DNA of 64,000 nucleotides, taken from assembly GCA_963576565.1 (NCBI GenBank), contig OY755045.1, positions 37,902,667 through 37,966,666 of the forward strand, read 5' to 3'. Below, piece by piece: positions 44,288-56,335 of the stretch. This stretch comes from Aspidapion aeneum. Lineage: Eukaryota; Arthropoda; Insecta; Coleoptera; Brentidae. The position numbers and the translations under genes were made by a program. The stretch's first letter is position 1. Each line of letters begins with the position of its first letter. The notes under the pieces were generated by a model that did not search any database, was not told the origin of the DNA, and worked only from the letters and a program-made list of their open reading frames with translations.

Positions 44288-46381
44288 TAATATTTTTCTG
44301 CCAGTCTGTGGAAGGTTTTATACACACCCATATGTCCTGCGGTAGGAGGATCGTGAGCTTCTCCTATAATTCTACGCCTATGATCTTTGGGGACTACCTC
44401 TTTCCAATATTCATTAGATGGTGAAAGTTGAGGGTATTCTTGTTTGACATATTTATACAACTTATTATCAGTGTATCTCCAATTCATAAATTTTAATGGT
44501 GATTCTACGACCCTCTTTACCATCTTTTGGTACCATCGATCTTTAATTGCTGTTGAAACATCTCTGGGCTGCGAAATTGTATCAATCACAGGTACTGCAC
44601 GAGACAACATGTCCGGGACAACTAAATCTTTCCCTTTCCGATGGATTACTTCAAAATCATATTGCTGCAGTTTTACAGACCAACGAGCAAGTCTTCCACT
44701 GGGCTCTTTCAAGCTATGAAGCCATTTTAAACTAAAATGATCTGTTATGACCTTAAATGAGATCCCCTCAATATAAGGCCGGAGCTTCTCTATCGCCCAA
44801 ACCAATGCCAAACATTCTCGCTCGGTGGTCGTGTAAACACGTTCTTGCTTAGTCAAAGATCGACTCAAATAGCAAATGACTTTGTCTCCTTCAGGATAAG
44901 GTTGCGTTAAACATGCTCCTATTCCATATCCTGAGGCGTCTGTTTGAATGACAAATTCCTTGGTATAATCTGGACATGTAAGAATCGGTGCAGTCACTAA
45001 AAGTTCCTTAATCTTAATAAATGCCTTTTCGCAGTCTGGAGTCCAATCGAACTTTTGATTTTTCTTAGTTAGAGCTGTAATCGGAGCTATTATCGCTGAA
45101 AAATTCTCTATGAAACGTCTATACCAGGATATTGTACCTACAACTCTACGAACTTCTCTGACAGTTCTTGGCCTCTGGAGCTCTAACATGGCTCTAATTT
45201 TATTAGGGTCAACTCGGATGCCTCGACGGTCCACTACGAAACCTAAATAAGTCATTTCTGGCCTACACAGTTGGCATTTCTCCCAACTTACCGTTATCTT
45301 TGCATTCTGCAATCTTCGTAGGACTTCCTCAAGAATTCTAAGATGTTCAGAAAAGCTCTGTGTGACAATTACGAGGTCATCGAGATATACGTACACGTAG
45401 GGGTCTAAATCGTTTCCTATGATGCTATCTATGAGTCTCTGCCAAGTTGCAGGTGCATTATGAAGACCAAATGGTAACCGCTTAAATTGGAAGAGACCTC
45501 GTCGACAGATGAATGCTGTTAGTGGCTTCGATGATTCTTCCATTGGTACTTGCCAATAAGCACTCTTAATATCTAAAGTTGACAAGTACTTAGCATCTTT
45601 CAATTTGTCAAGAGTCTCGGATGCGAGTGGTAAAGGATAACTATCACGCGCCGTCACTGAGTTCAATTTGCGGTAGTCCACACAGAAACGATATTTCTTT
45701 GTGTTTTTCTTTTGTACCATTACCACTGGTGAAGCCCATGAACTACTACTACGTTCTATCACATCCATTTTCAGCATTTCGTCGATTTCGTCATCAATAA
45801 GTTTTTGAATGACCGGTGAGACCTTATATGAACGTTGTCTTATCGGTGCTGCATTTGTTGTAATCTTATGTTCTACTCTGTCTGTACATCCCAGTGAGTC
45901 ACCCATCATATTCTTATATTTAACGACCAATTCCTCTAGTCGTTCTGATTCATAAGGTGTAAGAGTTGTTTGTTGGTCTGATGTTTCTAAAGAACAAATC
46001 ACATCTTTATTATCGGCAAAATGCCACTCATTAGTACTTAAGTTCGGTACTATACCCATCGAAATCCAAAAATCTAATCCTAAAATCAAAGTGTGCGGCA
46101 ACTCAGGAACGACGACGACCTCTATTAACCTAAATTTGTCCTGAACTCGCATAGGAAGCTGCACTGTTCCAATACTACTCGTGCTTTGACCATTTGCCAC
46201 AATACAACTCGTCTTCTTCGTCGTATCAAGTGAAAAACCAAACCTCTCGATGATTGACCAACCATGATTCCCTAAAAAGGTACGTGAAGCCCCGGAATCC
46301 AACAAACCTAATAACTTATTTCCGAGCACATCCACTTCTAAATAAGGCCTTTCATCTTTACGAGCATGATTACAAAGAAGA
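44194..46381 (-). pseudogene. pol: Gypsy pol, part 1: protease, reverse transcriptase, RNase H, integrase zinc finger
   Basis: Counting residues from the GTG at 46333-46335: protease active site LLDSGAS (11-17); reverse transcriptase with LDIKSAYWQV (about 254-263), LPFGLHNAP and catalytic YLDD (317-320, in place of the commoner YVDD); RNase H with TDAS, TERE and TDH (aspartate 465, glutamate 506, aspartate 532); and integrase histidines 661 and 668 with cysteine 698. The frame opens after a stop at about 46382 and lacks any gag or nucleocapsid region. It ends with a frameshift inside the integrase zinc finger, just after the first cysteine, so the HHCC motif is incomplete. All domains before that point look intact. 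Confidence 0.92.
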
Positions 46382-48158
46382 TCTTAAATAAAATACAGTT
46401 CAACCCAAACGTTGTAGCCAAACAATGAAATTCTATACTTCCGAGGCTTCCAGAATATTTGTGTAATTAAAAAGCCAAAAAAAAATAAACAGAATAAAAC
46501 TCTGAAAGATTGAATTAAGATGACATAACTAGAAATACTTTACAGGTAGATGGAGTCCTTTAACAGGCCATAGTGTACCTACATCTGAGTCAATAGTGTG
46601 AGACTCAGTTGTATAAATGATTGAAAAAAATAAATATACTTCCAAAATTATTCCGTCATAGGGGAGATCTAGACCAAATATCTGCTGTCATCATTCTACG
46701 TTGGGTAGAATGAGACAGACAGCAACCCAGTCCGAGATCCACCCCATGAGGTAAAACAGTGTAAAGAAACCGCAAAAAAAAAATATAATCTCATCTCTCT
46801 TTTGTCTCCGCAAAGTTGGTCATCGGGTTGTACAAATAACACAGAAATTTAGTTCATCTTGTATATTTTGATTGTAAACTTGAGAAAAATACCAGACAAG
46901 TCAGGGCCAAAATAGCAAGGCACTTTAAATAGGGCCAAAATAGCAAGGCACTTTAAATTTGACAGTAAAATTATCTTAAATAAATGAAATGAAGGAAAAC
47001 AAGTCAATGTAGTAAATATGCCGCAAAACCAGGGTTATGACGTCATACCTTATCTTGCGTTTACAAGAAATGTTGAAATTATACTGTGAAAACTTATATA
47101 TGAAAAGATTACGTCTAAGTTATATTAAAAATTTATATATGAGGAAAAAAATTATAGTTAAGGCTTGCTCCTACCTTGGTCCTTGAATTATTTAATAATT
47201 ATTGGTGTTTATTTGGTAAACCTGGAAGTGTTGTAGGTTTCCCGACATCCACTTCTAAATAAGACCTTTCATCTTTACGAGCATGATTACAAAGAAGATC
47301 TTAAATAAAATACAGTTCAACCCAAACGTTGTAGCCAAACAATGAAATTCTATACTTCCGAGGCTTCCAGAATATTTGTGTAATTAAAAAGCCAAAAAAA
47401 AATAAACAGAATAAAACTCTGAAAGATTGAATTAAGATGACATAACTAGAAATACTTTACAGGTAGATGGAGTCCTTTAACAGGCCATAGTGTACCTACA
47501 TCTGAGTCAATAGTGTGAGACTCAGTTGTATAAATGATTGAAAAAAATAAATATACTTCCAAAATTATTCCGTCATAGGGGAGATCTAGACCAAATATCT
47601 GCTGTCATCATTCTACGTTGGGTAGAATGAGACAGACAGCAACCCAGTCCGAGGTCCACCCCATGAGGTAAAACAGTGTAAAGAAACCGCAAAAAAAAAT
47701 ATAATCTCATCTCTCTTTTGTCTCCGCAAAGTTGGTCATCGGGTTGTACAAATAACAGAAATTTAGTTCATCTTGTATATTTTGATTGTAAACTTGAGAA
47801 AAATACCAGACAAGTCAGGGCCAAAATAGCAAGGCACTTTAAATAGGGCCAAAATAGCAAGGCACTTTAAATTTGACAGTAAAATTATCTTAAATAAATG
47901 AAATGAAGGAAAACAAGTCAATGTAGTAAATATGCCGCAAAACCAGGGTTATGACGTCATACCTTATCTTGCGTTTACAAGAAATGTTAAAATTATACTG
48001 TGAAAACTTATATATGAAAAGATTACGTCTAAGTTATATTAAAAATTTATATATGAGGAAAAAAATTATAGTTAAGGCTTGCTCCTACCTTGGTCCTTGA
48101 ATTATTTAATAATTATTGGTGTTTATTTGGTAAACCTGGAAGTGTTGTAGGTTTCCCG
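46328..48158 (-). repeat. 0.9-kb tandem duplication spanning the pol-leader junction
   Basis: 46328-47244 and 47245-48158 are near-identical direct repeats of 917 and 914 bp. Each begins ACATCCACTTCTAAATAAG, which belongs to the start of pol, and continues into leader sequence. ACAT is present at both joints, suggesting microhomology. Smaller nested repeats inside are a doubled AGGGCCAAAATAGCAAGGCA segment and, further on, a 32-bp CCCGAGCGTAGAAA repeat with three units in the left leader and two in the right. Confidence 0.9.
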
Positions 48159-48552
48159 ACATACTCCTGCTGTTCCGGCTTGCCCGCGTCTCCCCTACTG
48201 CCGCTTAGCACATCACGCTAGGGCAGCACATGGTCTCAAGTGTTGATGGTTCCTTGGCCGAGCGTAGAAATGTTGTGGGATTCTTGCCCGAGCGTAGAAA
48301 CCCTTTCCCAGGGTTAGAACTGGCCCGTCCGGCTTCCCACCAGCGTCCAGCCCAACTGTCCCGTCGCTGGAATTGACAGGGCGATGCTCTTTCCGTACAA
48401 ATGGCGTAGGCCGACTTAATTTCCCCTCAAAAGGGTGCGAGCGTCACTTCCGATTACGCCGAAAACACGACGGCTCACTCCTCACAGTCTCTGGGATATC
48501 TCCTACAATTCGCTGCAGTGCCAAACCAAAAACAATGGCGATCCCAGAGCCT

Positions 48553-48568
48553 GTTGCCGACCCAGCCA
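48553..48568 (-). promoter_or_regulatory. Probable primer binding site of the Gypsy element
   Basis: TGGCTGGGTCGGCAAC starts five bases after the LTR end on the minus strand. The TGG start and the position fit a tRNA primer site; the tRNA is not identified. The duplicated leader has the same sequence at 41846-41861. Confidence 0.55.
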
Positions 48569-48573
48569 AAATT

Positions 48574-49975
48574 TGTTAGCAAAAAGAGACAAAGCACTTC
48601 GTCGAGAATACCAGAATAATGTAGTGGCCGGAAACCGTTTTGTAAATTTTGTGGGGAGTGGGGACGGTAAAACGCAATAGTACCAACCTAATCTTCCCGG
48701 TGAAATTCAAATAAAGGATGCAAACCTATTTATAAAAAACTTTTCCGCCAAAAATAAATCTCTACATTCAGTGGCCAGACTGGAAGAAAAAAACCCGGGG
48801 TTTTCAAAGTAACCAATGAGGTACAGCAATAGTTCTATACAGGTCTATAGGGGCAGCACCGACCACCTTGAGGTGTTGTCGGATCTATTTCCACGGTTGA
48901 AATTTTTATAACAAGGACGTCGAGACACCCTCCATACATTTGACCGAACATTTGCCTACCTGACCCCCACCAACATATCATGTAGAAGAAGAATAACCCG
49001 ACGGACTAGAAGAAGCTCAGCATTGAAACCATCAACTGTAAAATCAATTACTGGAGATCAGGGCATGCAGCAAACCCAGGAATATTCGAACACTCAACCA
49101 ATTCCCATATGAGTAAAGCTATACTAAGTGTAGAATTTAGTTGTATTTTAGCTACAGTTTTAGTCACAAGTTTCCTTTGCTCTTTATATATGTTTTCTCT
49201 AAGATTCATATGGTTTGACGCCATTCTTGTAAAACATTTCTACTGTAATAAAGTTGTTTCTAAACCTGAACCTAAAAATACACACTGAACTATTGCTTAA
49301 AGGCACAAGAGTGTTCAGATGTTAACTCACACGATTTCGTTTATTCTTTTAGTCTTGGTTTTTATCCCTCGTTTATCTCCCCTTTACCAAAGGGCATAAC
49401 TCGTATTTATTTTATCCTTTCCCTATCAAATTAATAAAGATATCAAAGTGGCGGAGCCTCGGTTGTTCCTGGTCGACCCAAATATGTTTTCGTACTATCA
49501 AAACTAGTTAATCCGTGAAGGACATGAGGTTCGGATTGTCCCAATATCCTCGAAATAAACGTAAGGGAATGAAATGTTCATCTAAATGTTTCCTTCCTGT
49601 TACTGAATCCATTTGTGATGCGGCAACGCCGCCATTCCCCAGCATAACAGCTGTTTAACTTTATGAACGTCAAGTGAATCACAAAATTCCACAGATAAAA
49701 ACAAAACAATCAAAATTTTTATGTGATTTTTCCCGAAGCCTGTGATCTTAAATTCCAATTACGATGTCCAGATAATGCGATGTGCGTAGTGTCCACAGTA
49801 ATTCGATGGAATGTCTCCTTTATAAGGTAACTTTTTGGACACTATATAACCTCCAAACCTAGCTCTATAAAATACTATATATTTGTGTACAGAAAGACGA
49901 ATCAAAGAGCCTTGATTATTTACCTAAATAAACAAATATGTAACGTTGTCTTAAACGTAAAAATGACACGTTACA
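48574..49975 (-). repeat. Gypsy LTR (upstream)
   Basis: Same ends and length (1402 bp) as the LTR at 41867-43268. The outer flank reads GAGAGAC on the plus strand. No counterpart of this flank was found at the other end of the element. Confidence 0.8.
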
Positions 49976-50710
49976 GAGAGACAAAACCGTCTGAGGAGTC
50001 CCATATAGACGAAACAGTTAACTGTTAACAATTATTAGGTGTCCATTAGATCTTGGACCCCCGTAAAGATAAGCTTTTGTATCCGCTTAGCCCTGAAAAC
50101 TTATTTTACTGATCTGATTAATTTGTTTGGAGCCATTCATTATAAAATCCTTGAAGAATTCTTGACTATTAAGGAGTAAATATTCTGGGATTTACATGCT
50201 TGAATGAATCTCAAAAATCAGTTGAATGTGAATAATTTGGAGAACATTAGTTTAAAACGATTATTTTAGATTATGTGACCGTTCTAAATTTAGAACAGTA
50301 TATTCTGTTATAAGGTCCCTGAGATGTTGTACCAAATTTTCCAGGGTGTTCTTTAAATTAGAAAATTAAAGTAAAATTACCTTGTGACACTCTTGATAGT
50401 TCAAGGCAATTGTAGAAAACCTATTTAGACGTTTTGTATTATGTTACAGCTGAAGAACACCAACTACGATATTTTATTGTTTTGATGTCTTCAACCAAAA
50501 ATTTATCTCATTGCTGTTCAAAATCAGCTTTTTCTAAGAATTATTGTACAAAAAGCATTTTTTTTCTACTGTATTAGTGCAATTGGTAATACAATCTTAT
50601 GTTTTTTCCTTACAGATCCACAAGTTTTATGCACCAAAATGAAGCTGTGTTAACTCCTTTTACCAGAGTAAATATATTAATCTAAGAATCTAAAACAAAA
50701 AATTAAAAAT
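49976..50710. other. AT-rich stretch without a recognised gene
   Basis: Flank of the Gypsy element; nothing recognised. Confidence 0.4.
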
Positions 50711-51092
50711 CGGAGCCGCGCGCATATTTGTAAACGACGTCCATGATTGCGATTCGGTTGTAGCCCGAACGCTGCCGTAACCGTGTCAATGAAGCCCTAT
50801 TCTACATTGACACGGTTGGGTGACGTTGGCGATCGATTGACAACGGTTAGGTTTCACATTCTCTAGGATCCCGGGAAAGAGGTCAGGAGAGTATGTTTTA
50901 AAAAAATGTTAGAAATTTACGAATTCTTTCTTAAGAAAGATTGTTCCAGACTGATTTTTAACGAACATTTTTGCGATCACGGGTGTTAGTTACCCAAGCA
51001 ATTTACCATATCGTCTGCTATTTACCAGAGATATTCGGGCGAAAGCCGACTGGCGATCCTGGGTGTTGTATACAAATATGCGAGCTGCGCCG
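50711..51092. mobile_element. Putative MITE with imperfect inverted repeats of about 28 bp
   Basis: The left end CGGAGCCGCGCGCATATTTG (continuing TAAACGAC) matches the reverse complement of the right end around GTATACAAATATGCGAGCTG at 51066-51085. Inside are a perfect 13-bp stem, AACCGTGTCAATG/CATTGACACGGTT with a 13-base loop (50779-50817), and two similar segments, GCGATCACGGGTGTTAGTTA and GCGATCCTGGGTGTTG. No clear target duplication and no coding capacity. Confidence 0.55.
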
Positions 51093-52479
51093 CTTTAGTA
51101 AGTTGGTCACCTTATTACCTATTAACCGATAAAAAACCGTGAGCGTTCCCCGTCGCGGATTTTGTGCGGGCCCAGCATACAGACAAGCATAATGCTTGTT
51201 AAAGCGATTTTTGTTTTTCGTTCACCTGTGTCTACTCGATACGTTGCGGGGTAAATGCGTCCGTTGGTTCTCATGACAACGTCGCATACTTTCGCAGGTC
51301 AAAGAATCAGGTGCTGCACCCTTTTGAACCGGTCTCGTCGCCATCTTTGACGATAATAAAATCTGTCAAATTATGCTAAATGGGAGCGTGACCGCACCGG
51401 TCCTAAAGAAACTATTTATAAAACAGAAAGATGTGAAGCGCATTAACTGGGGTTGGCAATCCAAATTTTACATACAGGGTATTTTAAGGTTGATATATTA
51501 AAAAGGTTCGGTTCGGTTCTATTTAAGGCCACTTACTTACTATTTATTGCGTAAAAGTCATCATAGTCCCTGAGGGTAAGAGAGGATGTGGTACAAAAGA
51601 AAATGGTGCAGTTGTAAGAAAGAGGAGCGCTCTGAAAATCGAATTAAATTTTGATTTTATTAAATTGTTCGGGTGACAATTAGGCACAGACACGTACAGG
51701 TTGAGAAAATATGTATAACTGAAGGACGACTTAACACACTAATTATTTGCTATATTACCGAAGCATAGCATGCAATAATAGTGGTGATTTAACCAATGTA
51801 AAGCCTTCATTACATTCCTCCAGCGGATTTTTATATTTTTGCAATGATAAAAAGATACAAACCTGTTGCATAAGGGTATAAAAAAAGCAATGATAAAGGG
51901 ACACAAACCGATAGCTATCTCTCTTGAAAAACTAAAGTGCTCTAGTAGACCTCATTTGACTAGTTTATTTCCAGTAAAAAAACTCTCTATCTATGAATTT
52001 CCATAATCATTTGGTGTTGCACGCTGTCAAAAGATTTTTTATGATCTGCGAAGCAAACATACATAAATTACCAGTGGCTTGCATACAATGTAAGCGAAAA
52101 GATGTGGCTACCCTAGATAAAATTCAAAACACTTTTTTTTCATATCATCATATTTTAAATAACTTACCTCATGACATATTTAACAAAAATATTCATGTGC
52201 ATTGCTTGGTATTTTAATTAATCCTGCCCACTATAGAGCAAGATGGAATCTGTAAATTAACAAATTTGTACGAAAATGGACTTCAACTAGTAGAGGTTTA
52301 GTTTTTCCAGAAAGCAGTAAATGTGTTATCGAATATTTAGAACAAATAGAGTAAAAAATTACGTCTTTTTAGGTTGATTTTGGGAGCAAACTATAAAATA
52401 GTTTATTTTTTTGCTAGTTACTTCCTATTTCCATATTTGGGCAGAATCATTTTAATTTCATAATAGCTATAATAAATTT
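51093..52479. other. Stretch without a recognised gene
   Basis: Three GGTTC units at 51505-51519 are the only notable structure. A 74-codon frame at 51993-52217 has no signature. Confidence 0.45.
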
Positions 52480-52750
52480 GAAAAATGGGTGTCAGACAGG
52501 GTGACACAATATCCCCTAAACTATTTAACCAGGCCCTAAAAGATGTTTTTAAAAACTTAGATTGGGAAGAAATACGCATCAAAGTAAGCGGACAGTACTT
52601 GAACCACCTAAGATATGCTGATGATATCGCCTTAATAACAGATAAGAAAGTAGAACTGATAAAAATGCTGAAAGAACTGGGTACAGCAGCTAAAAATATA
52701 GGCTTGAGTATGAACTACACTAAAACTAAAATCATCAGCTTATCTTAGGT
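52480..52750 (+). pseudogene. RTE reverse transcriptase fragment
   Basis: An open frame with GVRQGDTISPKLFNQALKDV, LNHLRYADDIALITDKK and NIGLSMNYTKTKII, covering the motif before the catalytic box, the YADD box and the following helix. No stop interrupts it, but both sides are missing. It faces an inverted fragment of the same family at 52772-53265. Confidence 0.9.
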
Positions 52751-52771
52751 GGTTCTCTCTATCTCTATCTC

Positions 52772-53265
52772 TATCTAAGTTTTTAAAAACATCTTCTAGG
52801 GCCTGGTTAAATAGTTTAGGCGATATTGTGTCACCCTCTCTGACACCTCCTATGCGGATTGGCTTGGTTCCTTCGTGGATTTTGATTGATGTTGTTGCTT
52901 CGCTATATATATTGGCCATTAAATCTATGTATCTGTGATCTATTTGGCCATTAATTCAATATGCTTTTACTGCCCAGTGCTGAATGCTATAGAAAGCTTA
53001 TTCAAAGTCTATAAACCCAACTGTACTGAAACCTTTTCTGAAGCCTGCTTGTTCTTTTGATTAATATTCATCAAATTTTGTTGTCAGTATCGCTGTTAGT
53101 ATTTTCGTGAAACGCTTTTAAATTACATTGAGTAATGTTATAGGTCAATAGTTTTTTGGACTGCTCCATCGCCTTTCTTGTGTAGAATAATGGTTATGGA
53201 TTCTTTCCAGTTGTTTGGGATTATTTTGCTTTTAGTATTTTATTCAGGAGAATATGGAGGGTATT
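52772..53265 (-). pseudogene. RTE reverse transcriptase fragment, inverted partner
   Basis: The minus strand reads WKESITIILHKKGDGAVQK (about 53150-53210), a decayed fingers region, then YIDLMANIYS and the RQGDTISPKLFNQALEDVF equivalent (52775-52850). It overlaps in content with the plus-strand fragment at 52480-52560, giving an inverted pair around a CTATCT microsatellite (52757-52778). Frames are broken. Confidence 0.8.
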
Positions 53266-53582
53266 AAGTTTGAGTAAACATTTGTGTTATATGACCTTAA
53301 GCAATGTTATATTTCAAGTTTGAGACAAATCGGTTGGTAAATAAGAAAATCCGCCATTTTGGATCGGCCATTTTGATGTTTTTAAGTTTGAGTAAGACTT
53401 TGTGTTAAATGACGTTAAGCAATGTTATATTTCAAGTTTGAGACAAATCAGTTGATAAATAAGAAAATCCGCCATTTTGGATCGGCCATTTTGATTTTTT
53501 TAAGTTTGAGTAAACATTTGTGTTATATGACCTTAAGTTTGAGACAAATCGGTTAGTAAATAAGAAAATCCGCCATTTTGGA
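53266..53582 (+). repeat. Tandem repeat, three units of about 118 bp
   Basis: AAGTTTGAGTAA starts at 53266 and 53384 and AAGTTTGAGTAA again at 53502. Units contain GACAAATCGGTTGGTAAATA and CCGCCATTTTGGATCGGCC. The third unit lacks about 17 bases. It is related to single units beside the element at 8119-8775. Confidence 0.9.
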
Positions 53583-54689
53583 TTTTTACCACCGTAATAC
53601 CCTGGAAAATTATCGGCAGAAATGCTCAATCTGCGGTTACTTTTCCAGGGGATTTGTTATTTTTCATTTTCTTTAATACTCTCTTTATTTCCGCTTTGTA
53701 TATTTCAGGTTGTAGCTCTGAGTATATGTTCTTCACTTTTGTTTGAAGTTTCTTCATGGTTTATTGCGATGGTTTCCTTTTCGTTTGGTATATTTCTGTA
53801 TTTTTGATTAGCACTGCACTCCCCTCTAAATTACAGTTACCCTATTGGAAATTAGGATGGATGCATGAAATTAATTTTACATTACGATGTACCAGATCGG
53901 AATTCTGTAAGCGTGACTTTAGGTAGCTGCGTTAAAATTGTATTATATTTGTAGTGTTTCTTAATGGAATTTTCAGGAAATTTTCGTCAATTTCCCTCGG
54001 GAAAGCGTGAGCAGTTTTGTTGTTTTAAGTCGCTAGCGCCCTTTCTCGCCGCCACCACCGCTGCCGCTTAAATCGAGCTTGCCATGGATTTAGATTTAAA
54101 TAATTCTTTTCTATGCTTCATTTATTAAAACTTTCTAAAATTATAATAGATAATTCTATGCTCTTTTTTAGTTTTTGCTGAATATTTTGAAAACCCCTGT
54201 TGATATTTTTAATTTTGATTCATTCAGCATTTGATTGGACTTTTGAAACAGCGCGACTTTTTTCTTGTTTAACCAAAATTGTATCTTTTACCGTTTCCAA
54301 AATTACCATGTTTTTACTTTTATCTGCGACACCCTGTATAATGACAAAATTTATTTTTACGACAGATACAAATCAAATTTCTACTTTCAAAGACCCCACT
54401 TTTTCAGCATGCTACAGCTTAAATTATACCAGTATTTAACAGTCTTGGCGAAGAACTACCATTTAATGAACACTCTCGCCATTTTTATTTTCAATTTTAG
54501 CCGTAACAATTAAAAAACGGGGTATTAGCAATAATCCAGAAGGTGCTATTTTTTCGCAGGTTGGCAAGGGAAAAAAAGTGTGCCTGAAAACATGCAAACA
54601 GTCAGCGAGGTCATATAAGTACTTTCTGGAGCAAGTTTGGGTATACTGGCATTTTCAGTTTCGCACGGTACACTCGGTGTCGTCAAAAA
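53583..54689. other. AT-rich stretch without a recognised gene
   Basis: A small CCGCCACCACCGCTGCCGC patch lies near 54049-54067; otherwise nothing is recognised. Confidence 0.4.
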
Positions 54690-54945
54690 ATTTCCCTCGA
54701 TCTGGCGCACTTTTAGGGATTTGACATCAAGGGGGTTCATTGGCCATGGTTGATGTGAGACTCGGAAGGCTACTCTGGTTGAATAGGTCGCTTACCTATG
54801 AAGTTCTGCACGTGATTCCTCTCATTTGGTTAGTGAAAATAAAAATGACATAAATACCACTTGTAACGACCAAAATTTGAAAAAACCCAACTGCAAATAT
54901 GGCATGCAAAAATTTCGTAAGTTTTTTTCCTCGTACACTAAACCG
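54690..54945 (+). repeat. Dispersed repeat, copy 1
   Basis: It shares TTCATTGGCCAT, AAGTTCTGC, GGTGAAAATAAAAACGACAT-like and AAATTTGAAAAA blocks in order with 55955-56275. It abuts the truncated end of the RTE fragment at 54960. Confidence 0.7.
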
Positions 54946-54959
54946 AACATTAGATAACG

Positions 54960-55312
54960 ACAGACCTACTATTTTGATCGTAATATCTTCATCTGTATAA
55001 TTTGTTATGATTTTCGTTTTAGTGTAGTTCATACTCAAGCCTATATTTTTAGTTGCTGTATGCAGTTCTTCCAGAATATTTATCAGTTGTTCTTTCTTAT
55101 CTGTTATTAAGGCAATATCATCAGCATATTTTAGGTGGTTCAAGTATTATCCGCTTACTTAGATGCCTATTTATTCCCAATTTAAGATTTTAAAAACATC
55201 TTCTAGGGCCTGGTTAAATAATTTAGGGAATATTTTGTCACCCTGTATGACACCTCTTCTTATGGGGATTAGATTGGTTCCTGCGTGGATTTTCAATGAT
55301 GTTATTGCTTCG

Positions 55313-55388
<76 letters not shown>

Positions 55389-55440
55389 ACTATTAAGTCT
55401 GTGTATCTGTGATCTATTTAGCTATTATGCTATGCTGCCT
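54960..55440 (-). pseudogene. RTE fragment with microsatellite expansion
   Basis: The minus strand gives MNHLKYADDIALITDKKEQL and NIGLSMNYTKTKIITN (54985-55143), then upstream the QGD...SPKLFNQALEDVFK equivalent (55175-55260). A native TA run in the region 55313-55386 has expanded into a long AT array. Same family as 37999-39075. Confidence 0.85.
55313..55386 (+). repeat. AT dinucleotide microsatellite
   Basis: About 37 AT units at a position where related RTE copies have only a short run (TATATATA near 52914-52921 in the fragment at 52772-53265). Confidence 0.95.
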
Positions 55441-55482
55441 ACTCACCAGACATCTAACTGGATGAACCATCAAATCTGAGGC

Positions 55483-55514
55483 TTGAAAAAGACCAAATAA
55501 AGGTCGAAACGTCG
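55483..55514 (+). ncRNA. Hammerhead-like PLE hairpin, isolated
   Basis: TTGAAAAA, stem GACC/GGTC with loop AAATAAA, then GAAACGTC. The order and core are the same as at 25895-25932, with an unrelated stem sequence. No PLE coding sequence is recognised next to it. Confidence 0.45.
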
Positions 55515-55954
55515 CCATAAGGTAAATTGGTTCTCATTCCATTCCCTGTACCCAAAAAAATCTAACAAATATAGTTTTCTTTAAGATTTTGTTAGGAATA
55601 ACTTTCCGTTATATCTAGCGAATATATGGCCACAAAACATAGCTCAGTCGGCTATAATATAAAAATTAATAAAGCGATATTTACGATGGCAATTTTTGGG
55701 TAGCCGGTGTTAAAACTCGACGGCCGTCGGCGTCGGCATGGCAGGCAGGCGTACGTTCGCATAGTCGTGTGTATATATATTCTAGATTAAAACAGTTTAT
55801 TTTAGATATTTATAATGGCACCATACAGCTTGCGAGCCGCTTTCCAGTGTAGCTGGAAACTCAGTCACTCTTTGATGGACATTGTCGATTGAAGGATCAT
55901 TATTTTATTTACTTAATTTATAATACAGAATGACATATTAGTAGAATTTACAAA
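55515..55954. other. Stretch without a recognised gene
   Basis: Nothing recognised. Confidence 0.4.
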
Positions 55955-56275
55955 TAATGTGACTTTCCCTGGATCTGATGCATTTTTAACGATTTGGCAC
56001 CAAGGCGGGTTCATTGGCCATTTTGTATTAAATTATGAAAAGAGGAGTGCTTTTGTAAATAGTTGATGTGACGTTCGGAAGAAGGGGCTTCAAACTGGTT
56101 GGCTAGGTCATACTTATAAAGTTCTGCGATGGGCCCTCTCCTTGGATTGGTGAAAATAAAAACGACATGAATACTACCTGTTTATCCTAAACGACCTGAA
56201 TTTTGAAAAAGATAACTGCGAAGATGGCGCCCAAAAATATCGGAAATTTATTTTCTTTACTCAATTTATAGTACA
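55955..56275 (+). repeat. Dispersed repeat, copy 2
   Basis: Direct copy of the repeat at 54690-54945, with about 60 extra bases near 56015-56075. Confidence 0.7.
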
Positions 56276-56335
56276 GACTGACGTCTCATTCATCAATCCT
56301 GGACTATGTTTGGCCTGTTCAGTTTCTAATAAATT

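Larger units (their letters stand above)
40541..49975 (-). mobile_element. Ty3/Gypsy LTR retrotransposon with duplicated leader, no recognisable gag
   Basis: In minus-strand order: LTR (48574-49975), leader (46370-48573, with an internal tandem duplication), pol (43307-46381), polypurine tract, second LTR (41867-43268), then the leader again (40541-41866). A leader beyond the second LTR means that this is part of a tandem LTR-internal-LTR-internal arrangement rather than one simple insertion. No gag frame is seen; pol joins directly to leader sequence. The LTRs have equal length and only a few differences, so the arrangement is young. No matching target duplication was found around the pair. 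Confidence 0.85.
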
